Shown piece after piece: positions 43,651-53,800 of a stretch of DNA of 64,000 bases. A program made the position numbers and the translations under genes. Source of the DNA: Diplonema papillatum (lineage: Eukaryota; Euglenozoa; Diplonemea; Diplonemida; Diplonemidae); contig JAPJBO010000411.1 of the NCBI GenBank assembly GCA_030068145.1, positions 1 to 64,000 on the forward strand, written 5' to 3'. The first letter of the stretch is position 1. Each line of letters starts with the position of its first letter. A model generated the notes under the pieces. It was not told the origin of the DNA. It saw only the letters and a program-made list of their open reading frames with translations, and ran no database searches.

Positions 43651-44870
43651 TAAGTCATGCTCGCGTGGCTCAATTGAAGTTATCTTGTGCACGAACCCCC
43701 TCTCATCGCTGCTCCGCCGCCCCCTTCTTTCCCCGTTTTCACTTTTCTTTTTCTCCAGACACGGTTGTTCTCTGTGTCTGGTGAGAAAGAAGTTTTACCT
43801 GGGCTCTCGCAGCACGGGTGGACCTGGCTGCGATGAGCTACGAACAGCCGCCTCACAAACCAGACTCACATAGTGGACTACGACGGTATCTGATCACCTT
43901 GGATCCCCACGCTCTCGTTCTTGATTAATGAAGACATTCTTGTCAAATGCTTTCGCAGAAGTTCGTCTTCCTGCGATCTAAGAATTTCACCTCTGACGTA
44001 GGAGTACGTACGACCCCGGCAGTCCCTATTGATCCCGCGCAACGAGGCCTTAGACGAAACTCAAAAGAGAACCGCTAAGAACTTCGTTTTGATTATTCCT
44101 TCTCGGGTTAAGAGACCAACAAAAAGAGTCGAGAGAATCGATCCCTTGTATGCAGACACCCAGATTCCACGGACCACATACCATTCGAAGCATGTTCTTG
44201 CATTTTCTTGCATTTTCTTGCATTTTCCTCATCCATCTTTCCCTCTCTCTCGGAAATGTCAGCGCGGTCGCGATGACGACGAGAACACATATGTCGGGAG
44301 AGGCCCTGGGACTGCTAGGGCGTGACCACCCCCGCCCCTGTTCCTCCCGGGGAGCCGCCCTGATTCTAGCCTAGCCCACCTAACGGTGGACATCGTTTGA
44401 CTTGTTGTATGTGTTCGCACTCTCTCTCACACTCTTTCTCTCTCCCCTCCCGCCTCTCCTCCGTCCTCTCGGGAACAGGCTTGCCAGCCCTGTACACCTG
44501 AGAGGAGCCGAACTGTTGCTGCCCGCTCGACGTCACAAACGATACCTTTACGCCGGTTCTGCTCCGCTTTTCACCCCTGAACCGAAGCGCCGCAATTCTT
44601 TCTCGTTTTCTTGTTTCTCGCTGGCGAAAACGCTCTCGAACAGCGGCGGGTCTTCGCCGTACAGTCACGCCCGACTGCATGTTTCTGAACGTGGAACCAA
44701 CGACTCCACACTTCCACGAGGCCAAATTACTTTAGTACTAACAATCTTGCGGGTTGCCCTTCAATGTATTGTGCAGGCTAAAAAGACGTAGGCAGCGTGT
44801 GTTGGTGGTTGATCAGAATTCCTTACCTGACCACCCTCTTGAGGCTCTGGTGGTGGGGAAACGTCAACAG
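43651..44870. other. Intergenic, no gene seen
   Basis: Contains a short R5 piece (43755-43875) and a tcttgcatt repeat (about 44197-44225). Open frames lack signatures. Confidence 0.5.
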
Positions 44871-44879
44871 CTGCCCTTT

Positions 44880-45035
44880 CAACTCAAAATTTTGAACCCA
44901 AAATTTTGGGTCAAAAATTTTGATCCAAAAATTTTGACCAAAATTTTTGACCCAAAATTTTTGACCAAAATTTTTGACCCAAATTTTTGACCAAAATTTT
45001 TGGCCCAAAAATTTTGACCAAAATTTTTGACCCAA
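44880..45035. repeat. AT-rich GACC-AAAATTTTT short tandem array
   Basis: Repeated ttgaccaaaatttt and ttgacccaaaatttt units of 11-17 bp. A similar array of opposite sense (ttggtcgaaaatt) is at 51710-51880. Confidence 0.9.
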
Positions 45036-45037
45036 AA

Positions 45038-45215
45038 TGTTAAGGGTCACAATCGCGACTGTGACTAAAGATTTTCATAGTGAAAATGTTAAGGGCCACA
45101 ATCGCGACTGTGACTAAAGATTTTGATAGTGAAAATGTTAAGGGCCACAATCGCGACTGTGACTAAAGATTTTCATAGTGAAAATGTTAAGGGCCACAAT
45201 CGCGACTGTGACTAA
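45038..45215. repeat. 49-bp tandem repeat, four units
   Basis: cgcgactgtgac at 45054, 45103, 45152 and 45201. Each unit has a near-palindromic cacaatcgcgactgtg core. Confidence 0.95.
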
Positions 45216-45334
45216 AGAATTTTCCTGAATATACACAGGGTAAATACAAGTGGGAAAAACGATCAACCGGCACGCACAAACAAAACGAAGCGCCTGTCTT
45301 TTTTAGCCACATGCAATGTGTGAGGAAACTGAAG

Positions 45335-45525
45335 TCATGCAGCCGACACCCGGGATGCAGACGAACCAGCACACCGCCATCGAGTCCTCGGCGAGGGAAG
45401 CCTCGAAGAGCCCGACGCCGGACAGGATCCACAGGGAGACGATCGAGTTCAAAGCGGCACAGAAGAAGAAAAAGAAGCGGGAGCAAGCGGAAAGAGCACT
45501 GGACAGGAGGTGTCTGCACGAGATT
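45335..45525 (+). pseudogene. Truncated copy of the GRAM-like gene 5' part (copy 1)
   Basis: gtcatgcagccgacacccgg to gatcgagttcaaag matches 46266-46428 but lacks the first ~95 bp and an internal block (FGPATYVGGAPLP), then diverges after a Lys-rich stretch. No GRAM-like region follows. Confidence 0.8.
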
Positions 45526-45610
45526 AGATGTCCACAGCATTCCCTGCTCCAGATTCACAAAAGAAAACCACAATAAACGCTAGAAAACACCCGCGTTTCA
45601 CCGAGAGACG

Positions 45611-45934
45611 ATGACCGCCGGCGATTATTCCACGACGACCCAGCAGAGCACTGCAGGCCCCACTGCGCCGCTGATGCCGCCCACCGTTCCGACCTCGATG
45701 CCGCCCGTCATGCAGCCGACACCCGGGATGCAGACGACGAGCCAGCACACCGCCATCGAGTCCTCGGCGTTCGGCCCCGCCACCTACGTGGGCGGGGCCC
45801 CCGCTGCCGTGGGAAGCCTCGAAGAGCCCGACGCCGGACAGGGTCCACAGGGAGACGATCGAGTCCAAAGTGGCGCAGAAGAAGGAGAAGCTGGCGCAAG
45901 CGGAAAGAGCACTGGACAGGCAGTGTCTGCTTGA
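45611..45934 (+). pseudogene. Truncated copy of the GRAM-like gene 5' part (copy 2)
   Basis: Starts with the same MTAGDYSTTTQQSTAGPTAP as the full gene. An extra C after ggcggggccc shifts the frame, and the copy ends before the GRAM-like region. The sequence just upstream (cgcgtttcaccgagagacg) is also shared, so the promoter-proximal region was copied too. Confidence 0.8.
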
Positions 45935-46170
45935 GAGACAGCGTTCTCTCTAAAATCTTCTCTTGGAGGGCCACACGGAGACCCTAAAATCCCGGAATTT
46001 TCAAGCGAACTTTAACTCTAATTTCAAGCGAACTTTAACTCTAAAAGTACATGAGCTTAACTAAGACTTTCCCTGCTCCTTTTGACAGCGTGTCACACAT
46101 ACACATACTCCCCTGCTCCAGATTCACAAAGGAAAACCACAAAAAAAAACCCGCGTTTCACCGAGAGACG

Positions 46171-46998
46171 ATGACCGCCGGCGATTATTCCACGACGACC
46201 CAGCAGAGCACTGCAGGCCCCACTGCGCCGCTGATGCCGCCCACCGTTCCGACCTCGATGCCGCCCGTCATGCAGCCGACACCCGGAATGCAGACGACGA
46301 ACCAGCACACCGCCATCGAGTCCTCGGCGTTCGGCCCCGCCACCTACGTGGGCGGGGCCCCGCTGCCGCGGGAAGCCTCGAAGAGCCCGACGCCGGACAG
46401 GATCCACAGGGAGACGATCGAGTTCAAAGTGGCGCAGAAGAAGGAGAAGCGGGCGGAGGCTGAGCGCAAGCGGGAAGAGCACAAAGTGGAAGGCGGGTGC
46501 CTGGGCGGCATTAAGGACGCCGTCACCGTGTGCTCTGCGAAGACGAGCGCGAGCATGGCTGAACGGAGCAGCAAATCGGACGCGAAGACCATGCGCAGAG
46601 ACGAGGAGCACAACCAGCACCGCTTCTTGGTGCTTTTCCCGTCGGATCGCGACTACGTGCGGGCCGCGTACAAATGCAAGTACACCAACGGCCAATCGGA
46701 CACGATCGACGGGATCGTGTTTTTGTCGAACTCGCACATTCGGTTCGCCGGAAACGAGGACGGCACCAGGGAAATGGCGGCGTGGAAGAACGTCGTGAGC
46801 TTGGAAGGCATCGGGAAACCGCCGCGGATCAACGTTTACACGGCGGACAAGCACGTGCTCCAGTTCGCGATGTTCGAGGCAATGGACCACGCCCTCGAAG
46901 ACGGCCCCACCCACCTTTGCGCGATGAACTGGATGGACCACCTCTGGCGCGAAACCGCGAGCGTCCCGCACTCCGCGGCCGTGTACTTCTCGTCGTGA
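46171..46998 (+). CDS. GRAM-like domain protein
   Basis: 275 residues from ATG 46171, chosen because the upstream broken copy begins at the same Met and shares its leader. Residues 1-60 are Thr/Pro/Met-rich and probably disordered; ~68-115 are Lys/Glu-rich helix. Residues ~147-245 fit a GRAM/PH-like fold: RFLVLFPSDRDYVRAAYKCK, DGIVFLSNSHIRFAG, WKNVVSLEGI, INVYTADKHVLQFAMF. GRAM domains usually bind membrane phosphoinositides, so membrane association is plausible. No transmembrane segment or VASt-like region is seen. The domain call is from pattern and secondary-structure order only. Confidence 0.7.
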   Translation: MTAGDYSTTTQQSTAGPTAPLMPPTVPTSMPPVMQPTPGMQTTNQHTAIESSAFGPATYVGGAPLPREASKSPTPDRIHRETIEFKVAQKKEKRAEAERKREEHKVEGGCLGGIKDAVTVCSAKTSASMAERSSKSDAKTMRRDEEHNQHRFLVLFPSDRDYVRAAYKCKYTNGQSDTIDGIVFLSNSHIRFAGNEDGTREMAAWKNVVSLEGIGKPPRINVYTADKHVLQFAMFEAMDHALEDGPTHLCAMNWMDHLWRETASVPHSAAVYFSS

Positions 46999-47248
46999 GC
47001 CCCCCCCTGCTGACCGACTGCTGACACAGACTGTGTTAGTTCTTCTATCACAGCATGGTACTCATTTGCTTGCAAGCTACTCCTAGAATGCGGAACATCT
47101 GTATCGATGACTCCTCTTGAGAAACGCGAAAAAGCACCGCCCCCGCCCATCCTTACAACCAGTTTGAACACAGCGTGTTTCTCTTTGTGCTGCGGGAAGT
47201 GGGCGCTCCCAACGACGCCTTTTTTCCACTCTGAAAACGACAACGAGA

Positions 47249-47254
47249 AATAAA
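47249..47254 (+). terminator. Possible polyadenylation signal of the GRAM-like gene
   Basis: AATAAA about 250 bp after the stop codon. Whether this organism uses the canonical signal is unknown. Confidence 0.3.
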
Positions 47255-47452
47255 CGGGCACGTCCACTTGACTCGCGCCTTTTCCACTTTGTCACAATTT
47301 GTAATAATTTGATAAACGACACGAGAAAAATGGGCGTGTTAACTTCTTGTCGTGAGGACCCTTCCCCCCCACCTTTTTTTTCTCCCCGCCGCGCTCGTAA
47401 AGGGAACAACGATCCTTTAAGGGATTCGTCTGGCAAGGAACCCATGGACGAC

Positions 47453-47499
47453 GGGGGGGGGGGGGGGGGGGGGGGGGGGTTCTCCCCCCCCCCCCCCCC
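47453..47499. repeat. Poly-G/poly-C hairpin
   Basis: About 27 G, then ttct, then about 16 C. Self-complementary over ~16 bp, with additional quadruplex potential. Exact length should be treated with care because such tracts are hard to sequence. Confidence 0.85.
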
Positions 47500-47851
47500 T
47501 CGCGAACGTCGCGGTTTTTCCTTCTGTGTCCCGATTGCGCGCTTTCTCCTTTTGTTCTCTAACCCCGCAGCAGTTTGCACTGGCCTATATCTGGCCCGCA
47601 ATTTTGCTCGGTGTTGGCCTCTCCACTTCCAAACGAGCGACCGGCCTTCTGCCTCCTCCCGGGGAGAGAGAGAGGGAGGGGCGCTTAGGCTCCGGTTGCT
47701 GTTTCCCTCCCCAGTTTTGAAAGCGCCCCAGTTTTCTATCCTGCTGTTCTGCTGCCAGCTCGCTGTCGCAAAAGCGAGCAACACGCGCTTATGTTTTTTT
47801 CTTTGCTCCCCCAGGCAGCCCTTTCCGCTTTCGTCGCTGAGTGCCGGGTGT

Positions 47852-48285
47852 CAAGGGGGGCCTTCACGTGGCGACACTGTTGACCGCACCTTAATTGAGT
47901 CGCGGTCGCCGATCCCCCACGCGGAACAAGTGCTGGCAGCACCGCCCGGCGAATAGAGGGCCACAAAAGTGGCAAATCGACCGGTCGGGGGGGTCGCCAA
48001 CGGCCAGATGGCTGAGTGCACACCTAAGCAGGGCGGGCATCCTCGTGTTGTAGCCGTGTTGTGTATAAGGCTTCGTGGCCTGATCAACCACCTCATCACA
48101 ATAGGCGCAAACCTTTCTCGTTTGTGATTGGACAGTCGGGATGCCGGGGGCGGGTTTGCACGAAGAAGAGAAAAGTAAAGCAAGACCTGCCCCCTGCGCC
48201 TGCTGTCTCCGGCTGCTTCGGCAGACGACACACATGCTACTAACATCAAGTTCAAACTACTACTACTTGTCGCCGAATCATCTGG
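47852..48285 (+). repeat. Repeat family R4 (near full-length)
   Basis: From ggggccttcacgtggcgaca to the actactact tail. The minus strand encodes a Cys-rich string (MCVVCRSSRR, KVCAYCDEVVD, ICHFCGPLFAGRCC), reminiscent of the Cys-rich remnant at 36686 but not the same frame. Confidence 0.7.
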
Positions 48286-48492
48286 TGATTCCTCGTCGTC
48301 AAACTGCACAACGGACGTGAAGCGCGCACCGGAGACAAACAGTACGCGGGCAAGAAGCGACTGAAGCATGACACGACGCGTGCAAAGAGGTAGTCTGTAG
48401 CGGCTTGTGCAGTCTATCGTCACAGATTGTTGCTGCATAACAAGTCCAAACTACTACTACTATTACTACTACTACTACTACTACTACTACTG
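48270..48492 (+). repeat. R4-linked basic ORF fragment and (TAC)n tail
   Basis: 48270-48393 matches 22475-22598 (gccgaatcatctggtgattc; catgacacgacgcgtgcaaa). A second R4 tail follows with an imperfect (TAC)n run at 48450-48492. Confidence 0.75.
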
Positions 48493-48730
48493 CAGGAACC
48501 CCTCCTCAAGGGCGGAAAGCAACACAAAGCGATACGGGGGTCGGCCGATGGAATCCTGACTGGCAAAACAGAAAAGAAGAGGCGGCACAACGAAGCATCC
48601 AGCAGAGCTCGAGCGCCAACCTTTACTCGGGAGGCCCTCAGCTTCCCCCGAAGCTGAATACCGGGCCTCTCGGGGGTCGGCCGGGCCCGCTGCTTGCTGC
48701 CGCGTGATTACGAGACTGCCGTCGCGTGGT

Positions 48731-48943
48731 TGCCCTGCGGAGTGCACCATTGGCGGCCGGCATCCCTCCCCGAAGGAATCGAAGCTCCACTCGAATTCTT
48801 TTGCCCTGCGGAGTGCACCATTGGCGGCCGGCATCCCGCCCCGAAGGAATCGAAGCTCCACTCGATTTTTTTTGCCCTGCGGAGTGCACCATTGGCGGCC
48901 GGCATCCCGCCCCGAAGGAATCGAAGCTCCACTCGAATTTCCC
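48731..48943. repeat. 71-bp tandem repeat, three units
   Basis: tgccctgcggagtgcaccat starts at 48731, 48802 and 48873. Each unit ends with gaagctccactcga and a short T-rich joint. Confidence 0.95.
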
Positions 48944-49159
48944 CGGCTGTCCGCAGTGTCGGACGTTACAGTGGTACTGCAGCCGGGCGGCACCGCACCG
49001 CGTTGTACTCGGTTCGTGTTTTCGACGAACCAGTGGCGAGGAAAGGATAGCGGAAGACCTCCACACCTTCCCCCTGGCAGAATCCCTCGGAAGCCCCCCG
49101 TAGGATCTAGGGGGGGGAGGTTGGTCCTCTCTCGCCCGCAGGAGCGGGGTCGTCAGGAC

Positions 49160-49640
49160 TTGAACTGCCGAGAGATCTTCGCCAGGAGTTGAACTGCCGA
49201 GGAAGATCACCAGGGGTTGATCTGCCGAGGGAGATCTCCAGGGCTTGAACTGCCGAGGGAGACCTCCAGGGGCTTGAACTGCCGAGGGGGATCGCCAGGA
49301 CTTGAACTGGATCTTCGCCAGGGTTTGAACTGCCGGGGGAATCTTTGAATTGCCGAGGGAGATCGCCAGGGCTTGAACTGCCGGGGGAATCTTTGAATTG
49401 CCGAGGGAGATCGCCAGGGCTTGAACTGCCGGGGGAATCTTTGAATTGCCGAGGGAGATCGCCAGGGCTTGAACTGCCGGGGGAATCTTTGAATTGCCGA
49501 GGGAGATCGCCAGGGCTTGAACTGCCGGGGGAATCTTTGAATTGCCGAGGGAGATCGCCAGGACTTGAACTGCCGGAGGAATCTTTGAATTGCCGAGGGA
49601 GATCGCCAGGGCTTGAACTGCCGGGGAGATCTGCCTGCAG
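49160..49640. repeat. 48-bp minisatellite upstream of the coiled-coil gene
   Basis: From about 49338 the units are exact 48-mers (ggaatctttgaattgccgag then gatcgccagggcttgaactg); before that they are shorter and irregular. 48 is a multiple of three and the plus frame is open from at least 49345 through the array into the gene, giving a 16-residue repeat (CRGRSPGLELPGESLN). Confidence 0.95.
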
Positions 49641-50814
49641 CCAGATGTACGGGTCGCACGTGAGCCCCCCCCGGTCCGGCTTCGAGCCGGACGACGCCGG
49701 CCGGCAGCGCGAGGCGGGCCTGCAGGCTGCGAACCGCGCGCTGCAGGAGCGGGTCGACGACTGCCTGCACCAGCTGAACGCGCTGACCGGCAGCCCGCCG
49801 AACCCGGCCGCCAGGCACTTCCCCCGCCGCCGGGAGAGCTGCCTGCAGAGTGCCAGCAGGATGCCGCCGCTGGACTCCGACGCAGCCGCGAGCCCGCAGC
49901 CGCGCCGGGGGCTGTCGGATACCTTCGAGGTTGCAGCTTCTTTGCACGCGCGGCACCTGGGAACCGAGCGCGCGTCGTATAAGTCGAACTTTGCGTGCGT
50001 CGGCCCCGCCGAAGAACGGCCCGTCACACTGGTTCCAGGCTGTTCGGCCCGGGTCTCTGCGGCGCGTCAACCCCCTGCTGTCGCCGGGGGGGATGCGGCG
50101 CATGCTCGGTTCGGAACGGCGCCGGAAGGTTGCCCAGACGGCAGGGCCCATCGGGACGCGGCGGAGCATCGGGAGCCGCTGGTCGCGTCGACGTGGCGGG
50201 AGATCGACGAACTCGAGCGGAAGCTCGCCGAGGCCCAAGCGGCAGCGGCCGCTGAGCAGCGCGCGCACGCGAAGACGAAGGCGGAGCTGCGAGAGGCGCG
50301 GGAGGCCCTCTCGCAGGGTGCCCGCGCCCACGCTAAAGACCTCGCCGCCTTGCGGGGACAGATGGACGCCGCCGCCCGCCGCGGGGACACCGACGCCATG
50401 CGTGCTGCTTTAGAAGACGACCGACTGTCTCTCCGGCAGGAGATATCCACCCTCCATTCGAGGGTGGAGTCCCTTGTGCGGAAGGAAAGGTCGCTCGTCA
50501 AAGAAAACGGCGCGTTGAAGCAGGACCTGGACCGGGCTTCCCGGAGGGCGACCCGATCGGTAGAGAGTGCGGGGGCCCTGGACGTCGCGCTGCACCCGGC
50601 GCCGGCGGCGGTCGACCACGGGCAGTCCACGGAGGGGCTCATCGACATCATCAAGAACGAGTTCTTAGTGGCGGGCCGAAAGGGGTGCACGGCCGAGGCG
50701 TTCGCGTCGGAGCTCAAGAAGACAGCCCGCAAGATCGCGCTCCTCACGGCGGAGAACGAGCGGCTCCAGCAGAAGCTCGCGAAGGCCAACGAGTCGGTAG
50801 ACGCGTATCGAAGG
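49641..50814 (+). CDS. Coiled-coil gene exon with donor gtatgc
   Basis: Ends at SVDAYRR before gtatgc. The start is uncertain (see the gene entry). Confidence 0.7.
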
Positions 50815-53800
50815 GTATGCCGATGCGAAAATACCTTCTTTTACAAAAGATTAGTATGGCGCTGCTTAACAATGCACTCAAAAGAACTCAATGCTTAACC
50901 ACATACAGACGAGGGTGGGTGTTAATATTGGGAAAGGAACTTTCAGGGCAAACTTTGGGTCAACTCAAAAGGGGGGGTTTCGTAGGTCAAAAACGGGAAC
51001 CGAAGGGCGCATTTGAAAGATTTCGTGGCAGGTCTTTCAAATGCGCACCTCGACACACATGGAAGTGACCCATGACGGACACCCGTGCCTCTTGCAGATA
51101 CTCGCGAATAACTTGTATTAACTACGCCATATGGCGTAGTTCGTCTGGATGTGGTTAACAAAATTTGACGTGGGCGGCTTTAGATTTACATCTGAATGCC
51201 ACCTCAATACAACGAAACTTCCTGGCTTTTCACGCCGTAGCAGAACGACCACACCCTACCCAATCCCAAGCACCCCCTAAACGCGTTAGGGGACTTCACA
51301 AGGTTTCACAACGGAGTGACACAATACCCGAAACGAGCTGCACCCTCTCACTTTTCTCAACACCCCGCCATACTCAAGCCTCTACGGTCAACCGGAGACT
51401 TTAAAATACCGACCTTCTAATCCACAAATAACGCTAGAAAGGGTCCGCTCAGTAGAGAGCGCAGGGGCCCTGGACCCAAGCCTCTACGGTCAACTGGAGA
51501 GTTCATAATACCGACCTTCTACTCCACAAGTCCACAAGGAACGCCAAAAAGACAGTCTGGCAGCGCAGAACCACTTTCTGAGTCCAACATTTGCAATTTG
51601 TCAAGAACGAAAAGCCGATCGGTGGCAGCGTACTATCCTCACCCGCACTTGGCTTGTGATGCAGCAAAAAAGGTCAGCGACGACACGAGGTCGTCCGACC
51701 TGGTGCAGGCCTCGAAATTTTGGGTCCAAATTTTTGGGGTCCAATTTTTTGGTGTCGACATTTTTTGGTCGAAAATTTTGGTCGAAAATTTTGGTCAAAA
51801 TCTCGTTGGGGCAAAAATTTGTGGGCAAAATGTTGGGGCAAATTTTTGGTCGAAAATTTTGCCCTTGGAATTTTTTTGGACGTTGTGGCCGAGTCAAAGC
51901 ACGCACTGCACCGGCACCACAGGTGGCCGGTTCGGTTCCCTCAAAAGACTTTTTACACGACCAAACAAATTTCGCGCCCTTATATCCCACTTCAAACAAA
52001 TTTTGTGCCCTTATATCCCAATCTGGGATATAAGGGCACAAAATTTGTTTGAAGTGGGATATAAGGGCACAGTACATTTGCGCCGGTAAAGACCGGCGCC
52101 CAGCGAGACTAGAGACAGCAGTTGAAGTTCGGGAAACAGTAAAGTTCGGGCGAAGCTAAGTTCGGGCGAAGCAAAGCAAAGTTCTGGCGAAGCGAAGTTC
52201 TGGTGAAGCTAAGCAAAGTTCGGGCGATGCTAAGTTCGGGCGAAGCAAAGCATAGCGGGTGAAGCTAAGGCTAAGTTCTGGTGAAGCAACGTTCGGGCAA
52301 AGCAAAGCATAGTTCGGGTGAAGCTAAGTTCTGGTGAGGCTAAGTTCTGGTGAAAGCATAGTTCGGGCAAAGCAAAGTTCTGGTGAGGCAAATGGGTTCG
52401 GGAGAAGCAAGGCAAAGTTCGGGTGAAGGCAAAGTTTGGGCGATGCTAAGTTCTGGCGAAGCAAAGTTCGAGCGAAGCTGAAGCGAAGCAAAGTTCTGGT
52501 GAAGCAAAGTTCGGGCGATGCAAAGTTCTGGTGAAGCTAAGTTCGGCGAAGCAGTTCGGGTGAAGCTAAGTTCTGGGGAGGCTAAGCTCTGGTGAAAGCA
52601 AAGTTTGGGCGAAGCAAAGCAAAGTTCGGGCGATGCTAAGTTCTGGTGAAGTCTGGGCAAGCTAAGTCAAAGCAAAGTTCGGGTGAAGCTAAGTTCTGGG
52701 GAGGCTAAGTTCTGGTGAAAGCAAAGTTCGGGCGAAGCAAAGCTGAGTTCTGGTGAAGCTCTATTGGGCCCCTTTGGGGCGGGTAAGTTCGGCGAAGCAA
52801 GCATGAGGCTAAGTTCCGTCCGGGCCTCAAGTATGCAAATACCCGGTGCCAAATCACGGGTCAAGAAACCCCGGGCCGGAGCGTAAAGGGTCAGGAAGTT
52901 TCCCCCCCTGGAAATGACACCATGATGGCAGAGTGAGCCGCGCAAGGCTTCAGAGTTGGACTCCAGCCTGGAGGTCCCGAGTTCGAACCCGGGCGAGCCA
53001 CTTTTCCGGTCGAACATGATTTTCGGGGTTTGTTTCGGATAACAGTAAAGTTCGGGTGAAGCTAAGTTCGGGCGAAGCCAAGCTAAGTTCGGACGAAAGC
53101 AAAGTTCGGGTGAAGCTAAGTTCTGGTGAAGCAAAGTTCGGGAGAAGCCAAGTTCGGGCGATGCTAAGTTCTGCCTCCGAGTGAAAGCATAGTGGTGAAG
53201 CAAAGTTCGGGCGATGCTTAGTACTGGTAGACTGACTCAAATTTCCCGGGGTGACCAATAACCGTGAGACATTGAGAAACTCTGCAAAAAACGCAAATTT
53301 CGGGCACATACGACCCCGAAAACCAACAAATTCCAAAACCCATTTTCGACCGGAATAGTGTCCTCGGCCGGGTTCGAACCCGGGCCTCCAGACGGTGGCA
53401 GACCTGAAATCTAGATGCAAATAGCCCTTTTCCAGTCACGGGACAAAAAAAACCTGGATCGAGGGAATTGACTGGATCATATTTTGGGCCTAAAAAAGTG
53501 CCCTCGGGCTTCGCCCGCGGACCCCCCAAAAAGTGGGGTTGGCTCGATAGAGCTATTAGCATACCTCTAGTCTCGGAAAATTTGTTTGAAGTGGGATATA
53601 AGGGCACAAATTTGTTTGGGGTGGGATATATTATAAGGGAAATTTACCTTAATAAATAGCTCTTGTTTATCTCAAGCCTTGTCAAGGGCGGCATCCTCGC
53701 GTCGTAGCTGTGTTGTGAATAAGGAGTCTCCATGGAGAAGATAAAAGTAAAGCAGCGGTCTCCGGCTGCTTCGGTAGACGACACATACTACGATATCGAG

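Noticed and set aside
49107-50331. Minus-strand ORFs of 306 and 374 codons over the coiled-coil exon
   Set aside because: They consist of the antisense of the 48-bp minisatellite and of coiled-coil codons; no domain and no splice support.
52924-53001. A functional tRNA gene
   Set aside because: A- and B-box-like words are present, but the acceptor stem does not pair and the T stem has mismatches. The segment is a member of a dispersed repeat.
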